From the NCBI RefSeq assembly GCF_003315415.1, contig NZ_QNSB01000009.1, forward strand, positions 62,001-126,000: 64,000 bases of DNA, written 5' to 3'. Below are positions 1-8,891 of the stretch, one piece after another. The translations under genes and the position numbers were made by a program. Every line of letters begins with the position of its first letter. Position 1 is the stretch's first letter. The notes below the pieces were generated by a model that saw only the letters and a list, made by a program, of their open reading frames with translations, did not search any database and was not told where the DNA came from. Source of the DNA: Brevibacterium sanguinis. GTDB lineage: Bacteria > Actinomycetota > Actinomycetes > Actinomycetales > Brevibacteriaceae.

Positions 1-6
1 GTCGGA

Positions 7-1491
7 TCAGCTCTGGGCGATCCAGACGGTCATCGCCTCCTGGTAGGTGTCGAGCGATTCCGGTCCATTGTCCCGGCCCCAGAATCCCGATTGGCGCATC
101 CCGCCGAAGGGCGTCGCCACGGTGCCCTCACTGTAGCCGTTGATCGCCAGTGTGCCGACCCTGATCAGGTCTGTCCACCGCTTCACCTGTCCGATGTCCT
201 CGCACCAGACGGTCGACGCGAGTCCGTAGGGCTCGTCGTTGATCAGGCGTGCGGCCTCGTCCCGGGTCTCGACGCGGATGAGCTGGGTGACGGGACCGAA
301 GATCTCTCCGCAGCCGAGCTCGGAATCGGCGGGGACGCCTTCGAGGACGGTCACCGGACACCAGGTGCCGGCCTGGGGAACCTCCGGGGACTGATAGACG
401 ACGGTTGCGCCCTTGGTCACGGCTTCCTCGACCCAGGAGTTGATCCGCTGGTGGGCCCTGGCGTTGATGACCGGGCCGATGTCGGTGCCATCCTCCAGCG
501 GGTCGCCCACGGTGATCTCGGCAGCGGCTGCCGCGAGGGCGTCGCGGAACTCGGCGCAGCGGTCCTCGCCGCCGACGAAGATCACGCGGGAGGAGGCCGT
601 GCAGTTCTGTCCGCTGACACCGAAAGCGGCACCGGCGATGTCGGCGGCGATCGCCTCGTAATCCGAGGCATGCTCGTCGTCGATGATGTAGCCGGCGCGG
701 CCGCCGAGCTCGAGGGAGACCTTCTTGAGGTTCGACTTCGCCGAGTTCTCCAGCACCTTACGCCCGGATGGGCCGGAACCGGTGAACGTGATGACGTCGA
801 TGTCCGGGTGCATGCCGAGTGCCTGGCCGACGGTGGCTCCGACGCCGGTGACGACGTTGACGATCCCATCGGGGACGCCCGCCTCGGTGGCGAGCCGGGC
901 AAAGTACAGGGCGCTGAGGGTCGAGTCCTCCGAGGGCTTGATGACCATCGCGTTGCCTGCGGCCAGCGCGGGGCCGACCTTCCAGCCGAGCATCGCGATC
1001 GGGAAGTTCCACGGCAGCACTGCGGCGACCACGCCGATCGGGACCTTCTTCACCCAGCCGAATCCGGAGCTGTCCTGCAGATAGCGGCCCTCGTAGCTGC
1101 TGATGAGGTCGGCGTGGAAGCGGATGTTGGCGACGACGTCGGGGACGTCCTCGGCCACGCTTCCGGCGAACACCTTGCCCGCCTCGACGGCGTCGAGATA
1201 GGCGATGACCTCGGCGCGCTCGTCGACGAGGTCGGCCAACCGGCGGAGGATCGCTGCGCGCTGCTCTCCGTCACGGGCCCAGTCCCCGGTGGCGAACGCC
1301 GAGCGGGCGGCGGCGACGGCCGCATCGACCTGTGCGTCGGTGGCCTGGCTCAGGGTGCCCAGGGTCTCCCCTGTCGACGGGGAGACGATGTCGATCGGCT
1401 CACCCTCACCGGAGACGAAGCCGCCGTCCGAATAGATCCCCCGGTTGCCACCGAGCAGGTCCTCAAGTGCCTTCCTGCCGTTCTCAAACAT
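7..1491 (-). CDS. NAD(P)-dependent aldehyde dehydrogenase
   Basis: A 494-aa protein of full family length for the aldehyde dehydrogenase superfamily, which oxidises an aldehyde to a carboxylate with NAD(P)+. The motif order is visible: a PWNFP segment near residue 160, a cofactor-loop FTGSGPSG near 237, the general-base glutamate in LELGG near 261, and the catalytic cysteine in GQNCTASSR near 297. The C-terminal PFGGMRQSGFWGRDNG also fits. The ATG at 1491 overlaps the end of the upstream DapA-like gene by 8 bp, so the two are probably co-transcribed and translationally coupled. Pairing with a DapA-family enzyme suggests a catabolic pathway in which a keto acid is split or dehydrated and the resulting semialdehyde oxidised. 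The substrate cannot be read from sequence. Confidence 0.93.
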   Translation of the reverse strand: MFENGRKALEDLLGGNRGIYSDGGFVSGEGEPIDIVSPSTGETLGTLSQATDAQVDAAVAAARSAFATGDWARDGEQRAAILRRLADLVDERAEVIAYLDAVEAGKVFAGSVAEDVPDVVANIRFHADLISSYEGRYLQDSSGFGWVKKVPIGVVAAVLPWNFPIAMLGWKVGPALAAGNAMVIKPSEDSTLSALYFARLATEAGVPDGIVNVVTGVGATVGQALGMHPDIDVITFTGSGPSGRKVLENSAKSNLKKVSLELGGRAGYIIDDEHASDYEAIAADIAGAAFGVSGQNCTASSRVIFVGGEDRCAEFRDALAAAAAEITVGDPLEDGTDIGPVINARAHQRINSWVEEAVTKGATVVYQSPEVPQAGTWCPVTVLEGVPADSELGCGEIFGPVTQLIRVETRDEAARLINDEPYGLASTVWCEDIGQVKRWTDLIRVGTLAINGYSEGTVATPFGGMRQSGFWGRDNGPESLDTYQEAMTVWIAQS

Positions 1492-2386
1492 GAGCAGTGC
1501 TCCTCTCGAGTTCGTCGATCGCGGCGAGCAGGGTCTCGACCGCGTGCGTGTCGGCGGTGGGCAGCGGCAGACGGACAGGGCCCTGTTCGGAGCCGCGTCG
1601 GCTCAGTGCCTGCTTGATGAGGGAGATGAACGCGGAGCTGCCTTCGATCTGGCCGAGGGCTCCGCCGAGGCGGTTCCACAGGGACACGGCCTCGGACCAG
1701 TCCCCCGCCGCGGCGAGGTCCCACAGCCGCTGACAGGGTTCGGGGAGCAGCCACGCCGAGGCGGCTACCCAGCCGCTCGCGCCCTGGGTGAAGCCTTCGA
1801 GAGCGATCCCGTCGGCGCCGACGAACACCTCGACATCATCGCCGAGCGCCTCCCGCAGCTCACGGACCCGGGTGGCCTCTCCCGAGGTCTCCTTCACGCT
1901 CCAGAACGTGCCCGTGTCCCCCAGCTGGGCAAGGTCGGCCGGGAGCAGATCGGTGCCGGTGGAGTGCGGGTTGTTGTAGACCATGACCGGCAGTGGCGAG
2001 GTCGACATGACCTCACGCAGTGCGGCGATGACGGGGCCGGGCTCGAGGCCGCCGTAGAAGGGAGGAGTGATCATCACGGCGTCGGCGCCGAGGTCCTTGG
2101 CCTGGGCGATGAGGGATGACATCTCCGCGGGAGCGTAGGCCATGCAGCCGACGACGACAGTGGCACGTCCGGATGCCGCGGCGACGACCGCGCGGATCTG
2201 CTCCTCGCGCTCCTCGGCGCTGAGCGCCAGCGCCTCGCCGGTGGCGCCGAGGCAGAGGATCCCGCCGACACCGGCGGCGATGACGCGCTCGATCCCCGCG
2301 GCGAGCTCGTCGAGGTTCTGGCTGCCGTCGGTGCGGTACGGGGTGGTGGGCACGGCGAAGACTCCGCGCATGGTCTGATTCGTCAT
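1484..2386 (-). CDS. Dihydrodipicolinate synthase (DapA) family aldolase/dehydratase
   Basis: A 300-aa class I aldolase of the DapA/N-acetylneuraminate lyase superfamily. A glycine-rich LGATGEALALS stretch matches the keto-acid carboxylate site, VMVYNNP carries the conserved tyrosine, and SVKETSG carries the Schiff-base lysine. The ATG at 2386 follows GAAAGGACG at suitable spacing. A longer in-frame extension to 2440 is rejected because it lacks a ribosome site and family similarity. The partner is an aldehyde dehydrogenase, not lysine-biosynthesis genes, so a catabolic role (for example sugar-acid or hydroxyproline-type degradation) is more likely than true DapA; that is inference. A palindromic sequence at 2444-2457 upstream may be its operator. 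Confidence 0.88.
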   Translation of the reverse strand: MTNQTMRGVFAVPTTPYRTDGSQNLDELAAGIERVIAAGVGGILCLGATGEALALSAEEREEQIRAVVAAASGRATVVVGCMAYAPAEMSSLIAQAKDLGADAVMITPPFYGGLEPGPVIAALREVMSTSPLPVMVYNNPHSTGTDLLPADLAQLGDTGTFWSVKETSGEATRVRELREALGDDVEVFVGADGIALEGFTQGASGWVAASAWLLPEPCQRLWDLAAAGDWSEAVSLWNRLGGALGQIEGSSAFISLIKQALSRRGSEQGPVRLPLPTADTHAVETLLAAIDELERSTAHV

Positions 2387-2443
2387 CGAATCGTCCTTTC
2401 GGTGTGGGGACGCAAGGATTCCACTGACGAGCTTAGGCAAACA

Positions 2444-2457
2444 TGTGACATTTCACA
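2444..2457. promoter_or_regulatory. Perfect short palindrome upstream of the DapA-like/aldehyde dehydrogenase operon
   Basis: TGTGACATTTCACA is a dyad with arms TGTGA/TCACA and a 4-nt centre, about 58 bp before the start of the DapA-like gene. The position suits a regulator's operator near the promoter. The 4-nt spacing is shorter than the 6 nt of CRP/GlxR sites. No regulator gene is adjacent, so the binding protein is unknown. Confidence 0.4.
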
Positions 2458-2491
2458 AGGAGCCCGGCGGCACTGTTCGGATCCGGACACG

Positions 2492-2531
2492 TGACAAGGG
2501 CGGATCCCGTCTCCGGAATCCGCCCTTGTCA
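2492..2531 (-). terminator. Hairpin terminator downstream of the BI-1 gene
   Basis: Perfect 14-bp arms (TGACAAGGGCGGAT and its complement) enclose a 12-nt loop, 10 bp beyond the stop codon of the minus-strand BI-1 gene. No long U-tract follows, as is usual in GC-rich actinobacteria. Confidence 0.75.
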
Positions 2532-2540
2532 TCGTCGCTC

Positions 2541-3335
2541 CTACTCCCGGAAGTAGGAGATCAGGCGCAGGATCTCGACGTAGAGCCAGACCAGGGTGAC
2601 CATGAGCGAGAACGCGCACATCCAGGAGTACTTCTCCGGGATCCGGTGCTTGACGCCCTCTTCGATCATCTGGAAGTCGGCGATGAGGGTCATCGCGGCG
2701 AGCACCGTGGCGACGATGCCGATGATGACGCCCAGCGGCATCCCCATCACCTCGATGCTGCGCGCTCCCCCGGTGCCGGTGATCATGGCGACGCCGAAGT
2801 TGATGAGCGAGAAGACGGCGTATCCGCCCACGGCGATGGCCATGAACTTCATCATCTTCGAGCCGTAGCGGATGCCCTTGAACTTGAACAGGGCCAGCAT
2901 GACGCCGAAGACGCTGAGCGTCGCGAGCACGGCCTGCATGACGATCCCCGGGTAGAGGGATTCGAACATGCCGGAGATGCCGCCGAGGAACACACCTTCG
3001 AAGGCGGCGTAGCCGAGGATCAGGCCCTTGCTCGGCTCCTTCTTGAATGCGTTGACCAGTCCGAGGACCAGTGCGATGAGCATCGCGGGCAGCGCCAGGG
3101 CGGGAACGAACCAGCCGACCACGGCACCGGCGAGCAGGATGCCGAAGCAGATGCCCGTCTTGACCATGACGTCTTCGTACTGCATCGTCCGGTCCGCGAT
3201 CTGGGGGCCGGCGTTGCGGTTCTGGGCGGCAGGCTGGTTGAACAGGTTGTTGAGTTCCTGATCCGACATGACAGGCTGCGAACGACCCGCCTGGACTCCC
3301 TGGTTGAGAGCCCGATTGATCATGGGGTTACTCAC
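2541..3335 (-). CDS. Bax inhibitor-1/YccA family membrane protein
   Basis: A 264-aa protein with a hydrophilic N-terminus of about 70 residues followed by seven hydrophobic segments, the layout of actinobacterial BI-1 (UPF0005/TMBIM) proteins. Typical family stretches include YAAFEGVFLGGISGMF and the C-terminal YVEILRLISYFRE. It is an integral inner-membrane protein; family members are linked to ion leak or stress tolerance, and the exact role in bacteria is unsettled. The start is GTG at 3335 behind GAAAGGAATCGACC, a good ribosome site. It is a single-gene unit with its own hairpin terminator at 2492-2531. Confidence 0.9.
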   Translation of the reverse strand: MSNPMINRALNQGVQAGRSQPVMSDQELNNLFNQPAAQNRNAGPQIADRTMQYEDVMVKTGICFGILLAGAVVGWFVPALALPAMLIALVLGLVNAFKKEPSKGLILGYAAFEGVFLGGISGMFESLYPGIVMQAVLATLSVFGVMLALFKFKGIRYGSKMMKFMAIAVGGYAVFSLINFGVAMITGTGGARSIEVMGMPLGVIIGIVATVLAAMTLIADFQMIEEGVKHRIPEKYSWMCAFSLMVTLVWLYVEILRLISYFRE

Positions 3336-3472
3336 GGTCGATTCCTTTCGATCTGAGTAGATTCACTGTACCGCCCAGTCTAGTCGTATCAACTGGGTGA
3401 GAACTGCGAATCAGGGGAGGCCGATTCCTCATGCGTTCACCGAGGTCAACACGCGCAGGGAGCCCCGCATTC

Positions 3473-3522
3473 CCGCCTCGGCGCCGAGGCGGACCGACGC
3501 TCCGGCCGTTCGGCCGGAGCGT
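3473..3522 (-). terminator. Double hairpin terminator downstream of the AbgT gene
   Basis: Two hairpins stand side by side: a perfect 20-bp palindrome (CCGCCTCGGCGCCGAGGCGG, 3473-3492) and a stem with arms ACGCTCCGGCCG around TT (3497-3522). The second begins 10 bp after the AbgT stop codon on the minus strand. Confidence 0.75.
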
Positions 3523-3532
3523 CCGCGCACGA

Positions 3533-5116
3533 TCAGCCCAGCTGGTAGTGGGTGGCCGCCCCCGGACCCCAGGGGATGCCGATGGCCCACCAGATGAAGA
3601 ACAGCAGTCCCCAGAAGACGAACATCGCGAACGACAGCGGGATCGTGAACGACAGCAGCGTGCCGATGCCGGCATCCCTCTTGTACTTCTGGAGGAAGCC
3701 GAGCACGAGCACGAAGTAGGGGCTCATGGGCGAGATGATGTTCGTCGTCGAGTCCCCGATCCGGTAGAGCGCCTGGGTGGTCTCGGGAGAGATCGACAGG
3801 AGCATGAACATCGGGACGAGGACCGGTGCCATGAGCGTCCACAGTCCTGAACCGGACGTGAGGAACAGTGCTCCGATCGCGACGAGGACCCAGCCGCCCA
3901 GCAGGATGACGAAGGTCCCGGTGTTGAGCGATCCGAAGAACGCCGCTCCCTCGATGGCGAGGATCACTCCGAGGTTCGACATCTTGAATAGGGCGAGGAA
4001 CTGGCTGGCGGCGAAGAACAGGACGATGACGGGGACGAACGGAACGAGCCCCTTGGCCATCATCTCCGGAATGTCGGAGGTCTTGCGGATCGACCCGGTC
4101 GCGTACCCGTAGATGATGCCGAGGATGAAGAATCCGAAGCCGATGATCCCCGCGATCCCGGCCATGAGGCCGGACTCGGGTCCGAATGATCCCGCTTCGT
4201 CACGGAGGAACGAATCCTTCGGCCAGGCGAGGAAGAAGAGGAGTCCGGCACAGCCGACGAGGGCGACGCAGGCGATGGCGATTCCGCGCTTCTCGTGCGG
4301 GTCGAGCGCCAACCTGACGTCGAAGTCCTCCGGGTCGTCCTCGTCCACGGGGTCGAGTTCGATCTGGTCGGCACGTTTGGACAGGACGAGTTCGGTGACC
4401 AGGGTGACCGCGGCGGCGACGACGAACATCGACACGAAGTTGAAGTAGAAGTTCGCGACGGGAGTGACGACGTACTCGGGGTCGATGATCTGCGCGGCCG
4501 TGGTCGACAGGCCGCCGAGGATCGTGTCCAGGGAGTTGACCATGGGCGCAGCCGAGTAGCCTCCCGAGGTCGCGGCATAAGCGACGACGCAGCCGAGCAT
4601 CGGGTTGCGCCCGACCGCCTTGAACGCGAGTCCGCCCAACGGGATCATGATGAGGTAGGAGGCGTCGGAGGCGATCGACGAGGCGGTGCCCGCCAGGGCC
4701 ACGATGAACGTGATCCACTTCGGCGAGGCGCCGGCGATCGTGCCGCGCAGCATCGCGGGGATGAGTCCCGAATGCTCGGCGACGGCAACGCCGAGGAGGA
4801 CGATGAGGACGAGTCCCAGCGCCGGGAAGGTGACGAAGTTCTCGGTCGTGCCGGCGACGATCGCCCGCAGGGATTCGGTCGAGAGGAGATTCGTGACGGT
4901 GACGGTCTCCTCGGTGGCGGGATTGACCGCGCTGAGCCCCGTGGCGGAGAAGATCGCCGAGAGCACCATGACCACGACGGCCAGGGACAGGAAGAGCCAG
5001 AACGGATGGGGCAGCTTGTTGCCGGCCTTCTCGATGACGACGAGGAGGCGCATGAGCCAGCTGAGCTCGGACGGTCTCTTCTGCTTCTCATCGGTCACAG
5101 CGACATTGCTCGACAT
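3533..5116 (-). CDS. abgT: AbgT family transporter (p-aminobenzoyl-glutamate type)
   Basis: A 527-aa polytopic membrane protein with the length and layout of the AbgT family: a hydrophilic start, about 11 hydrophobic segments, and a charged cytoplasmic loop near residues 245-270. Recognisable stretches are GNKLPHPFWLF near residue 35, YAATSGGYSAAPMVNSLDTILGG in the middle, and RIGDSTTNIISPMSPYFVLVL towards the end. Family members import p-aminobenzoyl-glutamate or export sulfonamide-type antimetabolites; direction and substrate here are unknown. The ATG at 5116 follows AGGAGATCCC. It lies 179 bp downstream of ino1 on the same strand, with a hairpin between, so it is probably a separate transcript. 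Confidence 0.88.
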   Translation of the reverse strand: MSSNVAVTDEKQKRPSELSWLMRLLVVIEKAGNKLPHPFWLFLSLAVVVMVLSAIFSATGLSAVNPATEETVTVTNLLSTESLRAIVAGTTENFVTFPALGLVLIVLLGVAVAEHSGLIPAMLRGTIAGASPKWITFIVALAGTASSIASDASYLIMIPLGGLAFKAVGRNPMLGCVVAYAATSGGYSAAPMVNSLDTILGGLSTTAAQIIDPEYVVTPVANFYFNFVSMFVVAAAVTLVTELVLSKRADQIELDPVDEDDPEDFDVRLALDPHEKRGIAIACVALVGCAGLLFFLAWPKDSFLRDEAGSFGPESGLMAGIAGIIGFGFFILGIIYGYATGSIRKTSDIPEMMAKGLVPFVPVIVLFFAASQFLALFKMSNLGVILAIEGAAFFGSLNTGTFVILLGGWVLVAIGALFLTSGSGLWTLMAPVLVPMFMLLSISPETTQALYRIGDSTTNIISPMSPYFVLVLGFLQKYKRDAGIGTLLSFTIPLSFAMFVFWGLLFFIWWAIGIPWGPGAATHYQLG

Positions 5117-5170
5117 GGGATCTCCTGCTCATCGGGCACGATCAGGGCGACCGTGCGGGGCATGCACAAA

Positions 5171-5217
5171 GCGCCCAGAGTCCGGCGCCCGCGATGCGGG
5201 CTGCGAACTCTGAGCGC
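5171..5217 (-). terminator. Long hairpin between ino1 and the AbgT gene
   Basis: Arms GCGCTCAGAGT and ACTCTGGGCGC pair over 11 bp with one G-U, and an inner hairpin CCCGC/GCGGG sits in the loop. On the minus strand the stem is followed by TTTGT. It lies 78 bp after the ino1 stop and 54 bp before the AbgT start, so it could end the ino1 message or lie in the AbgT leader. Confidence 0.55.
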
Positions 5218-5295
5218 TCCATCCTGTCGAACCCCTGACCGTCGTCGCCAGTGAATTCCACATTCTGGAATCCCGGGCGGGTCAGCGACAGCTGA

Positions 5296-6381
5296 TCAGC
5301 GTTCGAGATCTCCCCTGATGAACGCCTCGACGGCGTCATGGGCGGAGTCGTCGTCGATCTGCTCGGGCGGTGACTTCATGAAGTACGAGGATGCGGAGAT
5401 GAGGGCACCGCCGACTCCCCGATCGAGGCCGATCTTGGCCGCACGGACTGCGTCGATGATGACGCCGGCCGAGTTCGGCGAGTCCCAGACCTCGAGCTTG
5501 TACTCGAGTGAGACCGGCGCATCGCCGAAGTTGCGGCCCTCGAGGCGGACGAAGGCCCACTTGCGGTCGTCGAGCCAGGCCACGTAGTCACTGGGCCCGA
5601 TGTGGACATCGCGCTCGGCGAGGTCGGCCGACGTGTTCGAGGTGACGGCCTGGGTCTTGGAGATCTTCTTCGACTCGAGGCGGGTCCGCTCGAGCATGTT
5701 CTTGAAGTCCATGTTGCCGCCGACGTTGAGCTGGTAGGTCCTGTCGAGGACGACTCCGCGGTCCTCGAAGAGCTTCGCCATCACGCGGTGGGTGATGGTC
5801 GCGCCGATCTGGCTCTTGATGTCATCACCGACGATCGGCACGCCCGCCGCGCGGAACTTCTCGTCCCATTCCTTGGTTCCCGCGATGAACACCGGCAGCG
5901 CGTTGACGAACGCGACCTTCGCGTCGATGGCGGCCTGGGCGTAGAACTCGGTCGCCTGCTGGGAGCCGACGGGGAGGTAGCAGACGAGGACATCGGCTCT
6001 CGCGTCACGCAGGGCCTGTGCGACGTCGACGGGCTCGATGTCGGATTCGACGATCATCTCCCGGTAGTAGTGGCCGAGGCCGTCGAGGGTCGGACCGCGC
6101 AGCACCTCGACGCCGGTCGGAGGCACCTCGGCGAGCTTGATCGTGTTGTTCTCGCTGGCCCCGATCGCCTCGGCGATGTCGGCACCGACCTTCTTTCCGT
6201 CCACATCGAATGCGGCGACGAATTCGATATCACCGACGTGATAGTCCCCGAATTCCACGTGCATGAGTCCCGGAACCTTGGTTCCTGGGGCTGCGTCCCG
6301 GTAGTACTCCACACCTTGGATAAGGGAAGAGGCGCAATTGCCCAGTCCGGCAATCGCGACTCGAATCGATTTCGTTCCCAC
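5296..6381 (-). CDS. ino1: myo-inositol-1-phosphate synthase (inositol-3-phosphate synthase)
   Basis: A 361-aa cytosolic NAD+-dependent enzyme that isomerises glucose 6-phosphate to inositol 3-phosphate, the entry to inositol lipids and mycothiol in actinobacteria. The N-terminal [18 protein letters not shown] is the Rossmann dinucleotide site. The central [15 protein letters not shown] and the later [11 protein letters not shown] are the conserved catalytic/tetramer regions, and the length matches actinobacterial Ino1. The start is GTG at 6381 behind AAGGAGAG. Neighbours do not form an inositol operon. The start region is relatively A/T-rich, and no classical operator stands out. Confidence 0.94.
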   Translation of the reverse strand: MGTKSIRVAIAGLGNCASSLIQGVEYYRDAAPGTKVPGLMHVEFGDYHVGDIEFVAAFDVDGKKVGADIAEAIGASENNTIKLAEVPPTGVEVLRGPTLDGLGHYYREMIVESDIEPVDVAQALRDARADVLVCYLPVGSQQATEFYAQAAIDAKVAFVNALPVFIAGTKEWDEKFRAAGVPIVGDDIKSQIGATITHRVMAKLFEDRGVVLDRTYQLNVGGNMDFKNMLERTRLESKKISKTQAVTSNTSADLAERDVHIGPSDYVAWLDDRKWAFVRLEGRNFGDAPVSLEYKLEVWDSPNSAGVIIDAVRAAKIGLDRGVGGALISASSYFMKSPPEQIDDDSAHDAVEAFIRGDLER

Positions 6382-6509
6382 GTCTGTGAACTCTCCTTTG
6401 TCGTTTCAGGTCTCCCCGAGTGTCGGGTCCGCTCTCACTGCGGCCGAACCCGATCTGGCCCAGCATTTCATCTTAATGACCTCGTCAAACGGCGGGGCCG
6501 GTGCCCGGC

Positions 6510-6527
6510 CCGGGCAGTGCTGCCCGG
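6510..6527 (-). terminator. Hairpin downstream of prfC
   Basis: CCGGGCAG-TG-CTGCCCGG forms an 8-bp perfect stem 18 bp after the prfC stop codon; further GC-rich complementary bases flank it. Confidence 0.55.
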
Positions 6528-6544
6528 TCGGGCGGGTGTTCCGC

Positions 6545-8137
6545 TCAGCTGACGACGAGCGGCTCCAGAACCAGATCCGGATGGTTCTTCTGCACTCCCT
6601 GCAGCCGCCACCGATCGGAGAACAGCGCCAGCAGCTCACCGTCGGAGCGGCTGAGCACCTCGACCGAGCGTTCTCGCGCCAGAGTCGGAACGCATTCCGG
6701 GGTGGTGCGCCTGGCCAGGGAGAAGTTGAGCCGTTCGAGATTGCACGGGGCGTTGAACTCGTTCGTCATCCGATCCTCGGCGACTTCGAACTGCATCGGA
6801 CCGACGGCGCCGAGCACGGGCGCCTGGTCGCCGCGCAGATCGGAGCGCAGCACCTGGATCACGCCTTCGTGGTCGAGCTGCTCGATGCCGCGCCGGAACT
6901 GCTTGTACTTCGAGGAGTCCTTGGCGCGGATGACCATGAAGTGCTCGGGCGAGAAGGTGGGGATGCTCGGGAACTCGACCTTCTTGTCGAGATAGAGCGA
7001 ATCGCCGACTCGCAGGGCGCTGGCGTTGACGAGGCCGACGACGTCACCGGGGAACGCCTCGTCGACGACGTCCCGGTCGCGGCCGAAGACCTGCTGCGCG
7101 TACTTCGTGGCGAACGGTTTGCCGGTCGCCGCGTGGGTGAGGACCGAACCGCGTTCGAACACTCCTGAGCACACCCGGATGTAGGCGAGCCGGTCACGGT
7201 GGTTGGAGTCCATTCCGGCCTGGACCTTGAACACGAATCCGGAGAACGGGGCGGCGACGTCACGCGGGTTGCCGTCCTTGTCCTCGCGCGCCTCGGCGGC
7301 CGGTGCCAGGTCGACGAGCATGTCGAGCAGCTTGCGGATGCCGAAGTTGAGCACCGCCGAGGCGAACATCACGGGCGTGGACCTGCCCGCGAGGAATGTG
7401 TCCTGATCGTGGTTCTGTCCCTCCATGTCGAGGAGATCCGATTCGTCGACGGCGGTCTCCCAGGCCTCACCTTCGAGGTCGAGGGCCTGGGCGGGGGTGA
7501 AGGTCTCCTCCCCGGCGATCGTCGCGCCCCCGTCGGTGCGGGTGTACTTCGTGTAGTCGCCGGTGACCCGGTCGAGGACGCCGCGGAAGTCGCCGGAGTG
7601 GCCGACCGGCCAGGTCAGAGGTGTCGGCAGGAGACCGGTCCGGTTCTGGACCTCATCCATGAGCTCGAGCGCGTCGAGACCCGGACGGTCCCACTTGTTG
7701 ACGACGGTGATGATGGGGATGTTGCGGTGGGCGCAGACCTCGAAGAGCTTCATCGTCTGCGTCTCGAGGCCCTTGGCGGCGTCGATGAGCATGACGGCGC
7801 AGTCGACGGCGGAGAGCACCCGGTATGTGTCCTCCGAGAAGTCGGCGTGGCCGGGGGTGTCGACGAGGTTGAAAACGGTGTCCCGGTACTCGAACTGGAG
7901 AGCGGCCGAGGAGATCGAGATGCCGCGGTCCTGCTCCATCTGCATCCAGTCGGAGACGGTGGCGCGTCGACCGGCCTTCCCGTGAGTGGCTCCGGCCTGA
8001 CCGATCGCGCGGGCGTGCAGGGCGAGCGCCTCGGTGGTCGTCGACTTGCCCGCGTCGGGGTGCGAGATGACAGCGAACGTGCGGCGGCGCGCCGCCTCGG
8101 CTCGGATGTCCTTGTCAGAATGTTGGCCAGAAGTCAC
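6545..8137 (-). CDS. prfC: Peptide chain release factor 3
   Basis: A 530-aa translational GTPase that recycles RF1/RF2 from the ribosome after termination. G1 is HPDAGKSTTTEA, G3 is DTPGHADFSEDT, G4 is NKWDRP, and the C-terminal part carries the domain II/III stretches of RF3 such as GAVGPMQFEV. The length matches the family (about 530 aa). The start is placed at GTG 8137: a TAGGAT box at 8144-8149 stands exactly 6 nt before it and there is no Shine-Dalgarno, so the mRNA is probably leaderless. The TTG one codon upstream is too close to the box. Confidence 0.95.
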   Translation of the reverse strand: MTSGQHSDKDIRAEAARRRTFAVISHPDAGKSTTTEALALHARAIGQAGATHGKAGRRATVSDWMQMEQDRGISISSAALQFEYRDTVFNLVDTPGHADFSEDTYRVLSAVDCAVMLIDAAKGLETQTMKLFEVCAHRNIPIITVVNKWDRPGLDALELMDEVQNRTGLLPTPLTWPVGHSGDFRGVLDRVTGDYTKYTRTDGGATIAGEETFTPAQALDLEGEAWETAVDESDLLDMEGQNHDQDTFLAGRSTPVMFASAVLNFGIRKLLDMLVDLAPAAEAREDKDGNPRDVAAPFSGFVFKVQAGMDSNHRDRLAYIRVCSGVFERGSVLTHAATGKPFATKYAQQVFGRDRDVVDEAFPGDVVGLVNASALRVGDSLYLDKKVEFPSIPTFSPEHFMVIRAKDSSKYKQFRRGIEQLDHEGVIQVLRSDLRGDQAPVLGAVGPMQFEVAEDRMTNEFNAPCNLERLNFSLARRTTPECVPTLARERSVEVLSRSDGELLALFSDRWRLQGVQKNHPDLVLEPLVVS

Positions 8138-8260
8138 CAAACAATCCTACCGCCCTTCGCCGGAGCACTGTATGAGCGTTCAGTCACACAGGCTGCGCGG
8201 CGTGGACACGCTTCACGGCGTCCAGCGTCCTGCCGGATTTCGCGTCTAAGCTGATGGGCG

Positions 8261-8632
8261 ATGACTGAGGAATACGTCGAATACGCGGGCCGGTCGGAGC
8301 CGAGGGAGCGTTGGCTCAAGGCGCTGCCGCTGATCGCCGCGGCACTCATCGGGATCCCGTTCCTGGTGCTCGCGATCCGGTTCTCGCTGGACATCGCACA
8401 GGTCACCCGGTACGTCTTCGACCTCGGCACGTCAGCATGGGAAGCCACGGGGCTCGTGCTGCTCAGCCTGTCCGGAGGATTCTGCCTCATCGCCTATCTC
8501 GTCTGCCTGTTCGTCGGATCGCGCAGGCGGACATGGAAGTGGCGCATCTGGTGGGCGGTGGCCACGGTCGTCGTCGCCGCGATCCTGCCCGCCTGGTGGC
8601 TCTTCGCGGGTTTCTTCTCCGCCCCGGCCTGA
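8261..8632 (+). CDS. Small integral membrane protein of unknown function
   Basis: A 123-aa protein with three hydrophobic segments (about residues 22-43, 63-86 and 98-120) and a basic loop RRRTWKWR between the second and third. No family is recognised. The ATG at 8261 is preceded by TAAGCT with 8 nt between and no ribosome site, suggesting a leaderless message. It is divergent from prfC and ends before a hairpin at 8649-8689. Codon use is GC-rich and like its neighbours, so it appears to be a real native gene. Confidence 0.7.
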   Translation: MTEEYVEYAGRSEPRERWLKALPLIAAALIGIPFLVLAIRFSLDIAQVTRYVFDLGTSAWEATGLVLLSLSGGFCLIAYLVCLFVGSRRRTWKWRIWWAVATVVVAAILPAWWLFAGFFSAPA

Positions 8633-8648
8633 CGACTCGCGTCCGGGC

Positions 8649-8689
8649 GGTGGAGCCAACGGGCGGTTGGCCGCCTCGTTGGCACCACC
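8649..8689 (+). terminator. Hairpin downstream of the 8261 membrane protein gene
   Basis: An imperfect stem pairs GGTGGAGCCAACGGGCGG with CCGCCTCGTTGGCACCACC around TTGG. It starts 17 bp after the stop codon. Confidence 0.6.
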
Positions 8690-8758
8690 ATCTCGCGCCG
8701 GCCGCATGATCAGCCGTCCCCGTCACAGAACGCCCCGCACACAGCACGCCCTGCAGTC

Positions 8759-8831
8759 AGCCGCACGCCCAACCGCTAGCCGCACGCCCACCCGTTCGCT
8801 CGACAAAACTCCCTGCCAGCCACACAACCTC
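8759..8831. repeat. Degenerate intergenic repeats related to those at 33.5 kb
   Basis: Two 19-bp tandem units beginning AGCCGCACGCCCA lie at 8759-8777 and 8778-8796. A segment at 8792-8831 then matches the 40-bp unit found at 33534-33693, sharing CCGTTCGC, ACTCCCTGCCAG and CACACAACC in the same order. This supports a dispersed intergenic repeat family. No ORF with family similarity covers it. Confidence 0.6.
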
Positions 8832-8891
8832 CCGCCGCAACGGCGCAGATTGCGCCCAACTGTAGGGGTGATCCGGCCCGGCTGCGAATCC

